This document shows, in pieces, positions 1 through 11,555 of a stretch of DNA of 64,000 bases. The stretch spans positions 248,001 to 312,000 of the forward strand of contig JARHVB010000005.1 of NCBI GenBank assembly GCA_029222685.1, read 5' to 3'. This DNA is from Terripilifer ovatus. GTDB taxonomy: Bacteria; Pseudomonadota; Alphaproteobacteria; Rhizobiales; Beijerinckiaceae. The notes below the pieces were generated by a model. The model saw nothing but the letters and a program-made list of their open reading frames with translations. It did no database searches and was not told the origin of the DNA. Each line of letters opens with the position of its first letter. Position 1 is the stretch's first letter. The position numbers and the translations under genes were made by a program.

Positions 1-1
1 C

Positions 2-1654
2 TACGGCTTCTTTTGGTTCGTGCTTGCCAGCAACGCATCGTCGCCGTCCTGGCATACGCCGGCACCCGAGCCCATGCCCGAATTCATCACCTTCGTGCTC
101 CGCAGCGGCCCGGAGGATATGGTGACGCCAGCTCACCGCGAACTCTTTGAAAGGGAAGTCCTGCCGGCCTATCTGACCAAGCGCAGATGGTTTGCGGCAA
201 AGGACCAAAAACTGCTGTCCGCGCGCGTGGCGTTGACCATACGCATCGGCAAAAGCCGCGAAATGGCGCTGGTGGAGATCGAAGCGGTCACCGATGGCAG
301 CGGAACCCAGCTCTATCTGCTGCCGCTTGGCATCAGTTGGGATGACACGGTATCGATATCACTGCCGCAGCAGCTTGCTTTGGCCAGGGTGCGGCGCGGC
401 CGTCGGACGGGCTATCTGACGGATGCCTTCGCTCTGCCGGAATTCATTCTGGAACTCATTGAGCTTTTTAATTCCAGCGGGCAGATCAACGCCTCCCGTG
501 GCCAGGCGACGTTTATCGGCACCGACGCTCTTCGGGCGATGAAGATCAGTCCGCAGGCGCCCGTCCGCTGGCTGTCCGCCGAACAGTCTAATTCCTCGCT
601 CGTCATCGACGACAAAGCCGTCCTGAAACTGTTTCGGCGCATCGTGCCGGGACAGCATCCGGAAGCCGAAATGACACGTTTCCTGACAGATAATGGCTTC
701 ACCAATTCGCCTGCCCTTTTGGGCGAACTCGTGCATCAGGTCGACGAAACGCCACAGGTTTTTGCCGTTCTCCAGGCTTACATAGGTGGTGAAGGCGACG
801 CCTGGAACTGGACGATGTCCTTCCTCGATCGCGTCGCCGACGAACTGACGCGGCATGAAATCAAGCCCGCCGAACTTATGGAACCCTACATTGGATTTGC
901 CGAACAGCTCGGCCGGCGATTAGGCGAAATGCATCGCATCCTGCGCGAGACAAAAGCCAGGAATTTTGCCCCCGCCATCGCCGACAAAGCGCAGGCGGCA
1001 GCATGGCAAAAGCGAATCAAGGCCCGCGTTCTCAGCGCTATCGATGCGGTGGAAGCGAGACTTCCGACCTTTGATGAAACGACACGGTCCATTGCCGGAA
1101 AAATCCTCGACAGGAAGGACGACGTCCTTTCGGAGATTGACCGCCTGTCCGCGAAAGGCGTTGGCTCGACGCTGCACAGGATCCACGGCGACCTTCACCT
1201 GGGCCAGGTGCTGGTGTCGAGCGGCGACGCATTCATTATCGATTTCGAGGGCGAACCTTCCCAGCCGCTGGAGGAGCGCCGCGCCAGGGACAGCGGCTGG
1301 CGCGATGTCGCCGGCATCCTGCGCTCATTCGATTACGTGGTGGCAGCGAGCCGCAAGCACGGCGGTGTCGTCGCGACGGACCGCTATACCGAATTCGTCG
1401 CCGCGTTCCAGTCGGACGTCTCCACCCGCTTCATGAGATCCTATCTGACAGCCGCCGGGTTGACGGATGGCGCAGCTGATCTGTCGCTTCTGCGGCTGTT
1501 CCTGATCGAAAAGGCCGCTTACGAGATCATCTATGAACTGGGCAACCGTCCCGAATGGCTGAACGTGCCACTGGCCGGATTTTCCGCGATCCTTCAGGAC
1601 AAATCTCTCGAAAGCCTGATACCCAAAGAAACATTGCGCGTGGGTGCCGAATGA
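2..1654 (+). CDS. TreS-maltokinase fusion protein, C-terminal part (cut by window start)
   Basis: The reading frame is open from the first bases, so the gene begins upstream. The first visible residues, YGFFWFVL, resemble the end of trehalose synthase (TreS). About 530 residues of maltokinase follow. The kinase motif HGDLHLGQ lies near visible residue 395 and the metal-binding IDFEGEP near 413, as in aminoglycoside-phosphotransferase-like maltokinases. In known fusions TreS interconverts trehalose and maltose and the kinase makes maltose-1-phosphate for GlgE. GlgE is not in the window and could lie upstream. The stop overlaps the glgB start (ATGA), which suggests translational coupling. A GTG at 20 could be mistaken for a start but lies inside the TreS tail. 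Confidence 0.9.
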   Translation, partial: YGFFWFVLASNASSPSWHTPAPEPMPEFITFVLRSGPEDMVTPAHRELFEREVLPAYLTKRRWFAAKDQKLLSARVALTIRIGKSREMALVEIEAVTDGSGTQLYLLPLGISWDDTVSISLPQQLALARVRRGRRTGYLTDAFALPEFILELIELFNSSGQINASRGQATFIGTDALRAMKISPQAPVRWLSAEQSNSSLVIDDKAVLKLFRRIVPGQHPEAEMTRFLTDNGFTNSPALLGELVHQVDETPQVFAVLQAYIGGEGDAWNWTMSFLDRVADELTRHEIKPAELMEPYIGFAEQLGRRLGEMHRILRETKARNFAPAIADKAQAAAWQKRIKARVLSAIDAVEARLPTFDETTRSIAGKILDRKDDVLSEIDRLSAKGVGSTLHRIHGDLHLGQVLVSSGDAFIIDFEGEPSQPLEERRARDSGWRDVAGILRSFDYVVAASRKHGGVVATDRYTEFVAAFQSDVSTRFMRSYLTAAGLTDGAADLSLLRLFLIEKAAYEIIYELGNRPEWLNVPLAGFSAILQDKSLESLIPKETLRVGAE

Positions 1655-3852
1655 GCGCCCCGCCCGTATTGGAACCACACCTTGAATGGGCGCTGGCGAA
1701 CGCACAGCTCGATGATCCCTTCGCCATCCTCGGTCCTCATACGGACGCCGATGGAACCTATCTACGCGTGTATGTCCCGGGCGCTATCGCGGTTCATGTC
1801 TTGATGGACGGACAGGCGCCGATTGATTTGAACGCCGTGGCATCACCCGGCCTCTTCGTCGGCCGCCTGCCGGGTCCTTCGAGCTACCTTCTTGAGATCG
1901 TCTGGCCGGCGGCGGCCCAGATCACCGAAGATCCCTATTCATTTCCGCCGATGTTGAGCGACGTCGATCTTTATCTGATCAACGAAGGCCGACATTTCGA
2001 ACTGGGCCGCACGCTGGGCGCGCATGTATGCCGCAACGGCGGTGTTACCGGAACCCGTTTTGCCGTCTGGGCGCCGAACGCGCGCAGCGTTTCCGTGGTG
2101 GGCGATTTCAATTCCTGGGACGGACGCCGCCATCCCATGCGGCGGCGCGGTTCAAGCGGCGTTTGGGAACTCTTCCTGCCCCGGATTGGCGAAGGCGCCC
2201 GTTATAAATATGAGATCGTCGCCCGCGACGGCAGGCGCTTGCCTCAGAAGGCGGACCCGGTCGCGAATGCAACCGAGCTTCCGCCTCGCACGGCCTCGGT
2301 TGTGCCGAGTCCCCGCCTCCATACCTGGAACGACGAGGACTGGCTCAAGCAGCGCGCACTGCGTCAAGGGCCTTCCTCTCCCATGAGCATCTACGAGCTG
2401 CACGCGGGATCCTGGCTTCGGCCATCCGGTTCAAACGAACTGTTCGACTGGATCGATCTTGCTGAACGGATCATTCCCTATGTGAAGGGCCTGCATTTTA
2501 CCCATGTAGAGCTGATGCCGGTCGCCGAACATCCCTTCAGCGGCTCGTGGGGCTATCAGCCTCTCAGCCTTTTTGCACCGTCGCGGCGCTTCGGCGATCC
2601 AGGCGATTTCCGCATCTTCGTCGATGCCTGTCACCGGGCCGGGCTCGGCGTGCTCGTCGACTGGGTGCCTGCACATTTCCCATCCGACGCACATGGCTTG
2701 GCGCAGTTCGACGGAACGTTCCTCTATGAGCATCAGGATCCGCGCGAGGGCTTTCATCAGGACTGGAATACGCTCATCTACAATCTCGGCAGACGCGAGG
2801 TTGGCGGGTTTCTGATCGCCAGCGCTCTGCATTGGCTGGAATATTTTCACGTCGACGGCCTGCGCGTCGACGCTGTCGCCTCCATGCTCTACCGCGATTA
2901 CAGCCGCCAGCCGGGCGAATGGATTCCCAACCGGTATGGCGGCCGCGAGAACCTTGAAGCGGTCGATTTTCTACGGCACCTGAATTCCGTCGTGGCGGAG
3001 CGCTGTCCGGGGACGATCATGGTCGCCGAGGAATCGACCGCCTGGCCCGGCGTGACGAAGCCGGTTTCGGAAGGCGGCCTTGGCTTCTCCTACAAATGGA
3101 ACATGGGATGGATGAACGACACGCTCGGCTATGTCAGGCGTGATCCCATCTATCGCAGGCATCATCATTCCGAGATCACATTCGGCCTCATCTATGCCTT
3201 CTCGGAACATTTCATCCTGCCGCTGTCACATGATGAGGTCGTCCATGGCAAGAGGTCGCTGATCGGCAAGATGCCCGGCGACACCTGGCAGAAATTCGCG
3301 ACACTGCGGGCCTATCTGGCGTTCATGTGGGGCCATCCAGGCAAGAAGCTCCTCTTCATGGGCAGCGAGATCGCGCAGGAGCGGGAATGGAATGCGGATA
3401 CCGAACTCGACTGGCATCTCCTGGAGAACGGCAACAACGGCGGCATCCAGAAACTCGTGCGAGACCTGAACGCGCTCTACCTGAGCGCACCTGCCCTGCA
3501 CCAGCTCGATGCGACACCTGACGGCTTCGGATGGCTTGTGGGTGATGACAGTGAGAACAGCGTGTTCGCCTTCATCCGATACGGCAGCACCGGCGGACCG
3601 GTCATCGTGGTGGTGAACATGACGCCCGTCATGCGCTCGGGCTATCGCATCGGCGTCCCCCATGGCGGCCTCTGGCGGGAAGTCCTCAACACGGATGCTG
3701 CTACTTACAACGGGACGAACGTCGGCAATTACGGCGGTACTTTTGCACAAGCGGTCGGCAGGAACGGGCAGGACCATTCCATCGATATCACCCTGCCGCC
3801 GCTCGCAACCCTGTTCTTCAGGCACGAAGGAGACCTTGATGGGAATGGCTGA
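1651..3852 (+). CDS. glgB: 1,4-alpha-glucan branching enzyme GlgB
   Basis: A 733-residue glycogen branching enzyme that forms alpha-1,6 branches by transferring an alpha-1,4 chain. An N-terminal beta-sandwich and a CBM48 domain precede the GH13 barrel. The nucleophile is Asp407 in GLRVDAVA and the acid/base Glu460 in VAEEST, almost the spacing of the E. coli enzyme; [12 protein letters not shown] is also present. The start is the ATG at 1651 that overlaps the preceding stop, because residues further upstream belong to the maltokinase in another frame. It overlaps glgX by 14 bases, so it sits inside a tightly coupled glucan operon. Confidence 0.97.
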   Translation: MSAPPVLEPHLEWALANAQLDDPFAILGPHTDADGTYLRVYVPGAIAVHVLMDGQAPIDLNAVASPGLFVGRLPGPSSYLLEIVWPAAAQITEDPYSFPPMLSDVDLYLINEGRHFELGRTLGAHVCRNGGVTGTRFAVWAPNARSVSVVGDFNSWDGRRHPMRRRGSSGVWELFLPRIGEGARYKYEIVARDGRRLPQKADPVANATELPPRTASVVPSPRLHTWNDEDWLKQRALRQGPSSPMSIYELHAGSWLRPSGSNELFDWIDLAERIIPYVKGLHFTHVELMPVAEHPFSGSWGYQPLSLFAPSRRFGDPGDFRIFVDACHRAGLGVLVDWVPAHFPSDAHGLAQFDGTFLYEHQDPREGFHQDWNTLIYNLGRREVGGFLIASALHWLEYFHVDGLRVDAVASMLYRDYSRQPGEWIPNRYGGRENLEAVDFLRHLNSVVAERCPGTIMVAEESTAWPGVTKPVSEGGLGFSYKWNMGWMNDTLGYVRRDPIYRRHHHSEITFGLIYAFSEHFILPLSHDEVVHGKRSLIGKMPGDTWQKFATLRAYLAFMWGHPGKKLLFMGSEIAQEREWNADTELDWHLLENGNNGGIQKLVRDLNALYLSAPALHQLDATPDGFGWLVGDDSENSVFAFIRYGSTGGPVIVVVNMTPVMRSGYRIGVPHGGLWREVLNTDAATYNGTNVGNYGGTFAQAVGRNGQDHSIDITLPPLATLFFRHEGDLDGNG

Positions 3853-5959
3853 ACGCTTGGAATCCGGCCATCCCTACCCTCTCGGCGCCACATGGGACGG
3901 ACTGGGCGCCAATTTTGCGGTGTTCTCCGCCAACGCTGAACGCATCGACCTCTGCTTGTTCGATCCATCCGGACGCCGGGAACTTGAGCGACATACCCTG
4001 CCGGAATGCACCGACGAAGTCTGGCACGGCTATCTCCCTAACGCGCCTCTGGGCCTGCTCTACGGATTTCGCGCCCACGGCAGATATGAGCCCGAGCAGG
4101 GGCATCGCTTCAATCCCAACAAGCTGCTGCTGGACCCCTATGCCAAGGAGGTCTTCGGCGAGGTCAAATGGGCGGATGCGCTGTTCGGCTATCGCGTCTC
4201 ATCGGGCCGGCGCGCGGATCTGTCATTTGACCGGCGCGACAGCGCCGCAGCCATGCCGAAGGCGGTTTTGACGGACGACAGTTTCAACTGGGGCTCGGAC
4301 ACGCCGCCGGGCACCCCCTGGTCGGACACCGTGATCTACGAAGCGCATGTCCGTGGTCTCTCGATGCTGCGCGAAGATATCCTGCCGCACCGGCGCGGCA
4401 CATTCGAGTGCCTGGCCGATCCCATCTTCATCGATCACATTCGCCGGCTTGGCGTCACCGCGATTGAGCTCCTGCCGATCCATGCCTTCGTTCAGGACCG
4501 GCATTTGATATCGAAAGGTCTGCGCAACTATTGGGGCTACAACACCCTTGCGTTTTTCGCCCCCGAACCGCGCTACCTCTCCCAAGGCGGACGCAATGCC
4601 TTCAAGGTGGCGATCAGACGGCTGCATGCCGCCGGCATCGAAGTCATCCTGGACGTGGTCTATAATCACACGGCGGAAGGCAGCGAACTCGGCCCGACGT
4701 TCTCGTTCCGCGGCCTCGACAATCGGTCTTACTATCGCCTGCAGAGCGACAACCCGCGCTATTGCGTGAACGATACCGGCACCGGAAACACGCTCAACCT
4801 GTCCCATCCCCGCGTCCTGCAGATGGTGATGGACTCGCTGAGATATTGGGTCGATATCTTTCACATTGACGGCTTTCGCTTCGACCTGGGCGTGACCCTG
4901 GGACGCGAAGACACGGGCTTCGATCCAGGCTCCGGATTTTTCGACGCCCTGCGGCAGGATCCGACTCTGGCGCGCACCAAGCTCATTTCAGAGCCTTGGG
5001 ATATCGGACCGGGCGGCTATCAACTGGGACAGCATCCGCCGGGCTTTGCCGAATGGAATGACCGTTATCGCGATACGGTGCGCCGCTTCTGGCGCGGCGA
5101 TAGTGGGCAACGTGCCGACCTGGCGGCGCGCCTGTCCGGCTCAGGCGACATATTCGATCATCGCGGCCGCCGGCCCTGGTCTTCCGTCAATTTTATTGCA
5201 GCCCATGACGGTTTCACCATCGCCGACATCGTTAGCTACGAGACCAAGCACAATGAAGCCAACGGCGAAGACGGTCGCGATGGCCACAGTGAGAACCATT
5301 CCGCCAACTGGGGCACGGAAGGGCCTACCGACAACGAGGATATCCTTCACCAGCGCGCAAAATTGCAAAGAGCCCTGCTGACGACGCTTGCGTTTTCGCA
5401 AGGGACGCCGATGATCCTCGCCGGCGACGAGTTCGGCCGCACCCAGCGCGGCAATAACAATGCCTATTGCCAGGATAACGAGATTTCCTGGCTCGACTGG
5501 ACCATGCTCGAAACCGATGCCGGCCGGTCACTGCTGCTTTTCACGCGCCGGCTTCTGGAGCTGCGCCGTCGCTATCCGGTCCTGCGTTGCAAGACCTTCC
5601 TGCACGGCTCAGTCGAAATCGCGCCCGGCATCAACGACATTTCCTGGTTCGACGAGAGAGCGGAAACCTTGTCACAGGACAACTGGAACGATGCCGAAGC
5701 ACGTCTTCTGACCCTGCGCAGATCCGCCGCAGCGGATGACGGAACCACCTCGGTTCTGACTTTGATGCTCAATGCGACCGGCGAAGATCGAAGCTTCGCC
5801 CTGCCGGATCCGGGAACCGCCATAAGACTGATCGATTCGGCAGATCCCGACGCGCCTGAGCAGAAGTTCATCAACGAAGTCAATGTATCCGCCCATTCCG
5901 CCGTCCTTATGTTGAGCACTCTTGCGCGCGATGGCGAACCGCGGGCTCCCGAACCATGA
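3839..5959 (+). CDS. glgX: Glycogen debranching enzyme GlgX
   Basis: A 706-residue isoamylase-type GH13 enzyme that removes short alpha-1,6 branches. It starts with a CBM48 domain ([20 protein letters not shown]), followed by the barrel motifs [20 protein letters not shown] with nucleophile Asp349, ISEPWDIG with Glu385, and AAHDGFT. The ATG at 3839 is chosen because AAGGAGA ends five bases upstream; an ATG at 3845 is the alternative. The stop overlaps the treZ start by four bases. In this operon it probably supplies linear malto-oligosaccharides to TreY. Confidence 0.96.
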   Translation: MGMAERLESGHPYPLGATWDGLGANFAVFSANAERIDLCLFDPSGRRELERHTLPECTDEVWHGYLPNAPLGLLYGFRAHGRYEPEQGHRFNPNKLLLDPYAKEVFGEVKWADALFGYRVSSGRRADLSFDRRDSAAAMPKAVLTDDSFNWGSDTPPGTPWSDTVIYEAHVRGLSMLREDILPHRRGTFECLADPIFIDHIRRLGVTAIELLPIHAFVQDRHLISKGLRNYWGYNTLAFFAPEPRYLSQGGRNAFKVAIRRLHAAGIEVILDVVYNHTAEGSELGPTFSFRGLDNRSYYRLQSDNPRYCVNDTGTGNTLNLSHPRVLQMVMDSLRYWVDIFHIDGFRFDLGVTLGREDTGFDPGSGFFDALRQDPTLARTKLISEPWDIGPGGYQLGQHPPGFAEWNDRYRDTVRRFWRGDSGQRADLAARLSGSGDIFDHRGRRPWSSVNFIAAHDGFTIADIVSYETKHNEANGEDGRDGHSENHSANWGTEGPTDNEDILHQRAKLQRALLTTLAFSQGTPMILAGDEFGRTQRGNNNAYCQDNEISWLDWTMLETDAGRSLLLFTRRLLELRRRYPVLRCKTFLHGSVEIAPGINDISWFDERAETLSQDNWNDAEARLLTLRRSAAADDGTTSVLTLMLNATGEDRSFALPDPGTAIRLIDSADPDAPEQKFINEVNVSAHSAVLMLSTLARDGEPRAPEP

Positions 5960-7677
5960 GGTTCGGACCTTCATTCCAGGCAGACGCGACAGGTTTCTCG
6001 CTTTGGGCGCCTTCCGTCGAGGCCGTTGATATCGAGCTACAGGGGCGCGGCCGCTTCGCCATGGTCCGAAACGATGAAGGCTGGTTCAGCTTCCGTGAGC
6101 GCTGTGAAGCTGGAACGAAATATCGCTTCTGCCTCGAAGATGGACTTTGCTTTCCCGACCCAGCGTCTTGGCGCCAGTCCGGAGGCGTGCATGGCTGGAG
6201 CGTCGTCGTCGATCCCGACGCGTACCGCTGGCAAAATCCGGGCTGGCGCGGAAGGCCATGGCGGGAAGCGGTCGTCTATGAGGCCCATGCCGGCCTCATG
6301 GGTGGCTTTGAAGGCGTGCGCCGACGTCTGCCGGAGCTTGCCCGCCTCGGCATAACCGCCATAGAGCTGATGCCGATCGGCGATTTCCCGGGAAGTCGCA
6401 ACTGGGGCTATGACGGCGTTCTGCTCTACGCGCCGGCCGAGGCCTATGGCACTCCAGAGGAATTGAAGGCGCTCATCGATGCCGCGCACGGCCTCGGCAT
6501 GATGGTTCTTCTCGATGTCGTCTACAATCATTTTGGTCCGGACGGAAACTACCTCAATCGGATAGCCTCCGGATTTTTTCATGCCGAGGATCACACGCCC
6601 TGGGGCAGCGCCATCGCCTTCGATGATCCGCTCGTCGCCGGTTTCTTCGTTCAGAATGCATTGCTGTGGCTGAACGAATACCGCTTCGACGGCCTGCGGC
6701 TCGATGCCGTGCACGCCATCAGGCCGGCCCCGGCTCTGCGCCGGCTCGGCCAGGCCATTCGCAGCGGCGTCAGCAGCGACAGGCAGGTCCATCTTGTGAT
6801 CGAGAACGAGAACAACGAGGCAGCGCTGCTGCCGGAGCCCTTCGATGCACAATGGAACGACGATTTCCATCATTGCATCCATGTTCTGCTGACGAACGAA
6901 ACGGATGCTTACTATGCGGACTATGAGACCGGCACGGCCGACAAACTGGCGCGCTGCCTGGCGTCCGGCTTTGCCTATCAGGGCGAACATTCGCCAAACC
7001 TTCAAAGACCGCGGGGAAGCCCGGCCGACGACATACCTTTGACATCCTTCATCAGCTTCATTCACAATCACGATCAGATCGGAAACCGGGCGCTGGGGGA
7101 AAGACTGGCGCAACTGGCCGCACCCGATGCGTTCAGAGCCGCGATCACGCTGACCCTGTTGTGCCCGCATATTCCGATGATCTTCATGGGCGACGAATTC
7201 GGCAGCCGTTCGCCATTCCTGTTCTTTACCGATCACAACGCCGCGCTTGCGGAGGCCGTGCGAGACGGACGACGCAACGAATTCCGCCATTTTCCCGCGT
7301 TCCAAAGCGAGCAGGACCGATCGCGGATACCCGACCCGAACGACGAGGATACGTTCCGGCAATCGATACCGAAGCCCGACAACAGCGGATTCGACTGGTC
7401 CAGCTTCTATCGCACACTGCTCTCATTGAGGTCGCGCTTCGTAACGCCGTATCTGGACGGCGCCCGAACAATCGAGGCGCGGGCACTGTCGGACTGTTCG
7501 GTGATGGCCGCCTGGCGTCTCGGTAACGCCAGCGAATGGATGCTCGCCGCAAACTTCGGGCTTGTACATCTACCGTTCCAGCCCGAACGCGATCTTCACC
7601 TCTTGTCGCCGTCAGTAAGCTCTTATGGTGGCAGCCTGCCGCCGCAAACGACATTGGCCTGGATGAAATTGCCATGA
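5956..7677 (+). CDS. treZ: Malto-oligosyltrehalose trehalohydrolase TreZ
   Basis: A 573-residue GH13 enzyme that releases trehalose from maltooligosyl-trehalose made by TreY. The N-terminal sandwich (GPSFQADATGFSLWAPSVEAV) is followed by the barrel motifs DVVYNHFGPDGNYL, GLRLDAVHAI with Asp250 as nucleophile, VIENENNE with Glu283, and FIHNHDQIGN. These catalytic positions agree closely with those known for Sulfolobus TreZ. The start overlaps the glgX stop and the stop overlaps the treY start, both as ATGA, so expression is probably coupled. Confidence 0.96.
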   Translation: MRFGPSFQADATGFSLWAPSVEAVDIELQGRGRFAMVRNDEGWFSFRERCEAGTKYRFCLEDGLCFPDPASWRQSGGVHGWSVVVDPDAYRWQNPGWRGRPWREAVVYEAHAGLMGGFEGVRRRLPELARLGITAIELMPIGDFPGSRNWGYDGVLLYAPAEAYGTPEELKALIDAAHGLGMMVLLDVVYNHFGPDGNYLNRIASGFFHAEDHTPWGSAIAFDDPLVAGFFVQNALLWLNEYRFDGLRLDAVHAIRPAPALRRLGQAIRSGVSSDRQVHLVIENENNEAALLPEPFDAQWNDDFHHCIHVLLTNETDAYYADYETGTADKLARCLASGFAYQGEHSPNLQRPRGSPADDIPLTSFISFIHNHDQIGNRALGERLAQLAAPDAFRAAITLTLLCPHIPMIFMGDEFGSRSPFLFFTDHNAALAEAVRDGRRNEFRHFPAFQSEQDRSRIPDPNDEDTFRQSIPKPDNSGFDWSSFYRTLLSLRSRFVTPYLDGARTIEARALSDCSVMAAWRLGNASEWMLAANFGLVHLPFQPERDLHLLSPSVSSYGGSLPPQTTLAWMKLP

Positions 7678-10238
7678 CTCCCCGCGCGACGTATCGGCTC
7701 CAGTTCAACAAGCACTTCACGTTTGCGGACGCCACGGCCATCATTCCCTATCTGGCTGCATTGGGTGTCAGCCATGTCTACGCCTCCCCGATCCTGGCGG
7801 CGCGCGCGGGCTCTACTCATGGGTACGACGTCGTCGATCCTTGCAGGATCAACCCCGAACTCGGCGGCGAAACGGGCGTGCGGGAGTTCGTCGCGGCCCT
7901 GCACGCAAAAGACATGGGCCTGATCGTCGACATCGTTCCCAATCACATGGGCGTGGGTGGTGGCGACAATCTGTGGTGGCTCGATGTGCTGCGCAACGGC
8001 GTCAACAGCCCCTATGCGCCCTTTTTTGATATCGACTGGACACCGCTGAACCGAGCGCTGACCGGAAAGGTTCTCGCCCCGTTCCTGGGCGAGCCTTACG
8101 GGACATGTCTCGAGAAGGGCGACCTGCAACTGCGCAAGGACGAGCGGCACGGATGGGCTGTGTTCTATCACCAGCACGTCTTTCCCATCAGGACCGTCGA
8201 TGCCGAGAAGTTCGACGAGGATCCCGATGCCGCGCTCGCGCAGCACGATCCTGCGACGCCCGAAGGCCGGGACAACCTGCACAGCCTGCTGGAGCGCCAG
8301 TATTACCGTCTGGCGTGGTTCCGCACGGCCGGCGACATGATCAACTGGCGGCGATTTTTCGACGTTACGGAACTGGCGACGTTACAGGCGGAGCGCTGGG
8401 ACGTCTTCCAGCAGAGCCACGAACTCATCCTCAACCTCTACGCCGAAGGCCTGATCGACGGCCTCCGGATCGATCACATTGACGGGCTCGCCGACCCCGC
8501 CGGCTACTGCCAGAGATTGCGGGCCGCGCTTGCGGAACGTCAGGACCAGCGGCCTGCGAGCCAACGGCAGCGCGCCTGGGTTGTCGTCGAAAAGATTCTC
8601 GCGCCCGATGAAGAGCTCGATCCCTCCTGGGACATGGACGGAACCACGGGCTATGATTTCATGAATGAGGTGAGCCTGCTGCTGCACGATGCCGCCGGCA
8701 GCCAGGCGCTGTGCCGCGACTGGGCAGCCCGTACCGGACGACCGGCGCAATTCGCCCGGCAGGAATATGCCGCGCGCCGGGAGATCGTCGTGCGCGCCTT
8801 CAGCGCACAACTGGATAGTGCCGTCGACGCCCTGGGCCGCATCGCCGATCTCACCACGAATGATCGCGACCTTTCCCGCGCAGCGCTGCGCCGCTGCCTC
8901 GTCGAGATTCTCGGCTGCTTTCCGCGCTACCGCTCCTACGCCGCGCAGACCGATGAAAATCCGGATGCTGCCGCACCTCTTCGGGAAGCTATCGACGCGG
9001 CCAGGCCGCTGTGTTTTCCGAGCGACCGTGAACATCTGGACCGGATATTCGACTGGCTCGGAAGCTTCCGGAAAGACATGCCGAATGCGACGTTGCGCCG
9101 GCTCGCCATCCGGCGGTTCGAACAGTTGAGCGCGCCGGTGGCTGCAAAAGCGGTGGAAGATACGGCCTTCTATCGCCACGGTCCGATCCTGTCGCGCACC
9201 GACGTCGGCTTCGATCCGGGCCGCGGCGGCTTTTCCGTCCGCGCGTGGCATGAGCGCTGCCTGCGCCGCGTCCAGAGCACGCCGTTTGCGCTTCTGGCAA
9301 CCGCGACCCACGACCATAAACGCGGCGAAGACGTGCGCGCCCGCCTTGCCGTTCTTTCGGAACAGCCCCAGGCATGGACCACGAAGCTCTCCGAATGGAT
9401 GACCGCGCTCGGAGAGATCACGGCCGAGGACGCTTCCATCGATCCGGCCGACCTCATCATGATGCTGCAGACGGTCGTCGGCATATGGCCTGAGGAACTG
9501 CAGCCCGATGATCATCGCGCTTGCGAAGATTTTGCCGAGCGGATCAGGACCTGGCAGTTGAAGGCACTCAGGGAAGCAAAATTGCAGACGTCCTGGGAAG
9601 CTCCCGACGAAGCCTACGAAGCCGCTGTCTTGGACCTGACCTCGCAACTGCTTCTCGGCAGCACGCTGTCGGCAACCAGATCGAGCATCTTCCGCTTCGT
9701 CAAATCCCTGCTTCCGGCAGCGCGTGACAAAACCCTCGCCCAAACCGTCCTGAAGCTGTGCGTGCCGGGCGTTCCCGATATCTATCAAGGCGCCGAGTTC
9801 CTGGATTTGAGTCTGGTCGATCCCGACAATCGCCGGCCGGTCGACTATGCGGCACGGGCCACGGCGCTTACGAGCCCGCCAGCGGACCTCAACGCGACCA
9901 AACAACATGTCGTTGCGCGCCTGCTGCAACTTCGCCAGCGCCAACCCGATGTTTTCTGCTTCGGCGATTATCGCCCTCTGACGCTCGCCGGCCCGCATGC
10001 GGAAGACATCGTCGCGTTTTCCCGCTCGCATGAAGGGTGTCATATCGTCGTGATAGCACGCATCACGAACAGGAATTCCACGGCGGACGACCGCGATCCG
10101 GGCGCCAGTGTCGAACTGCCTGTCGCCGGAGAATGGGACAATATTCTACAATCCGGCATCGCCTATCTGACCCGGTCGACAGACCTGGCGTCGCTGCTGG
10201 GCGATGCCTGCGTGGCGGTATATGCGATACGGGATTGA
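7674..10238 (+). CDS. treY: Malto-oligosyltrehalose synthase TreY
   Basis: An 854-residue GH13 enzyme that isomerises the reducing-end alpha-1,4 bond of malto-oligosaccharides to the alpha,alpha-1,1 bond of trehalose. It begins PRATYRLQFNKHFTFADA, typical of TreY. Later motifs are DIVPNHMGV, GLRIDHIDGLADP with Asp267, and VVVEKIL with Glu306; the C-terminal PGVPDIYQG is also family-typical. The ATG at 7674 overlaps the treZ stop. It is the last gene of the operon and ends seven bases from the convergent nicC-like gene, with no obvious intrinsic terminator between them. Confidence 0.96.
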   Translation: MTPRATYRLQFNKHFTFADATAIIPYLAALGVSHVYASPILAARAGSTHGYDVVDPCRINPELGGETGVREFVAALHAKDMGLIVDIVPNHMGVGGGDNLWWLDVLRNGVNSPYAPFFDIDWTPLNRALTGKVLAPFLGEPYGTCLEKGDLQLRKDERHGWAVFYHQHVFPIRTVDAEKFDEDPDAALAQHDPATPEGRDNLHSLLERQYYRLAWFRTAGDMINWRRFFDVTELATLQAERWDVFQQSHELILNLYAEGLIDGLRIDHIDGLADPAGYCQRLRAALAERQDQRPASQRQRAWVVVEKILAPDEELDPSWDMDGTTGYDFMNEVSLLLHDAAGSQALCRDWAARTGRPAQFARQEYAARREIVVRAFSAQLDSAVDALGRIADLTTNDRDLSRAALRRCLVEILGCFPRYRSYAAQTDENPDAAAPLREAIDAARPLCFPSDREHLDRIFDWLGSFRKDMPNATLRRLAIRRFEQLSAPVAAKAVEDTAFYRHGPILSRTDVGFDPGRGGFSVRAWHERCLRRVQSTPFALLATATHDHKRGEDVRARLAVLSEQPQAWTTKLSEWMTALGEITAEDASIDPADLIMMLQTVVGIWPEELQPDDHRACEDFAERIRTWQLKALREAKLQTSWEAPDEAYEAAVLDLTSQLLLGSTLSATRSSIFRFVKSLLPAARDKTLAQTVLKLCVPGVPDIYQGAEFLDLSLVDPDNRRPVDYAARATALTSPPADLNATKQHVVARLLQLRQRQPDVFCFGDYRPLTLAGPHAEDIVAFSRSHEGCHIVVIARITNRNSTADDRDPGASVELPVAGEWDNILQSGIAYLTRSTDLASLLGDACVAVYAIRD

Positions 10239-10245
10239 CCGGCCG

Positions 10246-11460
10246 CTAAAGTGCAGGCACGGGCTCGCCCACGCTGCCCGCGTCATATTCATAGACCCAA
10301 CCCGCCTTCAGCCCGCTGGCCTGGGGATTAATGAGATTGCGGATGCGATATTCGACGTCGCGGACGAAGCGCGCCACGGGCGACGTCAGGTGGTTTTTCT
10401 TGCCCTGTTCGCGTGATGACAATTGCACGCGGGTCGCGCGGGGAATGCGGATCGTCTCATAAGCGCGCAGGGCGGCGTCGAGATCATCCTGCTGCTGGCC
10501 GACCATGCGGGCTAGCACCAGGGCGTCCTCCATGGCCATGGCGGCGCCTTGCGACAGATAGGGCAGCATGGGATGGGCGGCATCGCCCAGGAGTGTCACC
10601 CGGTCGCGCGTCCAGCTTTCCATGGGGTCGCGGTCGAACAAGCCCCATTTATAGACTTCGTCGGCACGCGCGAAGATTTTCTGCAGCTTGGGATGCCAGC
10701 CGTCATAGGCATTGGCCAGCTCTTCCTTGGTGCTGCGCACGTGCCAGGATTCCTCCTGCCAGTCGGTGCTTTCGAGGCAGGCGATAATGTTCACCGCCTT
10801 GCCGCCGCGCACATAATAAGTCACGACATGGCCGTTCGGTCCGAACCAGATCGAATTATAAGGGCCTACGAGATCATAGTCGGGGCCATTCTCGAACGGG
10901 ACGACACTGCGCCAGCAGATATTGTTGGTGAACCTCGGCGCATCGGCGCCGAACAGGCTTTTCCTGGCCGCCGACCTTATGCCATCGGCACCGACGATCA
11001 GGTCTGCCTCAATCGAGCTTCCATCGGAGAAGGCCGCCACCGCGCAATCACTTTCATTGCGCACATCGACGCAGTGCTTGCCGAGCGAGATCATCGAATC
11101 CAGCAACGGATCGCGCAGGATCGTCTGCAGGTCGCCGCGATGAATATGGACATAGGGCGCGTCGTAAAGCTCTTCGCAGGCGCCGGCGAGGGGCGTGCGG
11201 AACACCGTCTTTCCACTGCGTCCGTCAAGCCCCATGATGGCCTGGGGGACAAAGCCAAACTCCTTCAACCGGTGATCGAGACCCAGGCCGCGCAATACTT
11301 TGACAGCGTTGGGGGTGAGCTGGATGCCGGCCCCCACCTGAGTCAGCTCTTCCGCCTGCTCATGGATCTTCACGTCGATATTGCGGGCCTTCAGGGCGTT
11401 GGCCAGCGCGAGTCCGCCCATACCGGCGCCGATGATCGCAACTTTTTGCACGCGCCGCAT
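10246..11460 (-). CDS. FAD-dependent aromatic hydroxylase, NicC-like (6-hydroxynicotinate 3-monooxygenase family)
   Basis: A 404-residue single-component flavoprotein monooxygenase. The dinucleotide-binding GAGMGG is at residues 11-16, the DG motif at 159-160 and the GD motif (LLGDAAHP) at 292-293. NicC turns 6-hydroxynicotinate into 2,5-dihydroxypyridine, the substrate of the NicX enzyme encoded divergently next door, which is the main reason for the call. His211 and Tyr215 match active-site residues I recall for Pseudomonas NicC. Other recalled positions differ: Gln47 for His, Asn202 for Cys and Tyr301 for His302. Salicylate hydroxylase or another pyridine hydroxylase therefore remains possible. 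Confidence 0.7.
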   Translation of the reverse strand: MRRVQKVAIIGAGMGGLALANALKARNIDVKIHEQAEELTQVGAGIQLTPNAVKVLRGLGLDHRLKEFGFVPQAIMGLDGRSGKTVFRTPLAGACEELYDAPYVHIHRGDLQTILRDPLLDSMISLGKHCVDVRNESDCAVAAFSDGSSIEADLIVGADGIRSAARKSLFGADAPRFTNNICWRSVVPFENGPDYDLVGPYNSIWFGPNGHVVTYYVRGGKAVNIIACLESTDWQEESWHVRSTKEELANAYDGWHPKLQKIFARADEVYKWGLFDRDPMESWTRDRVTLLGDAAHPMLPYLSQGAAMAMEDALVLARMVGQQQDDLDAALRAYETIRIPRATRVQLSSREQGKKNHLTSPVARFVRDVEYRIRNLINPQASGLKAGWVYEYDAGSVGEPVPAL

Positions 11461-11514
11461 GATCTTCCCTGCTCGACGGATGGTGCTGAATGCCTTGACA
11501 GGCGCAATATTTAT

Positions 11515-11535
11515 ATGATCGGATAATTAAATCAT
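11515..11535. promoter_or_regulatory. Palindromic operator candidate between nicC-like gene and nicX
   Basis: In the 95-base region between the two divergent genes, ATGAT at 11515 and ATCAT at 11531 form an inverted repeat around an AT-rich core. The core contains CGGATAATTAAAT (11520-11532), similar to two half-sites in front of the amidase gene near 26170. A TTGACA sits at 11495 but has no good -10 box at normal spacing. The TetR or MarR products encoded downstream of nicX are the natural candidates to bind here; this is inference. Confidence 0.4.
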
Positions 11536-11555
11536 GCCGTCAAGAGGAGCCGACC

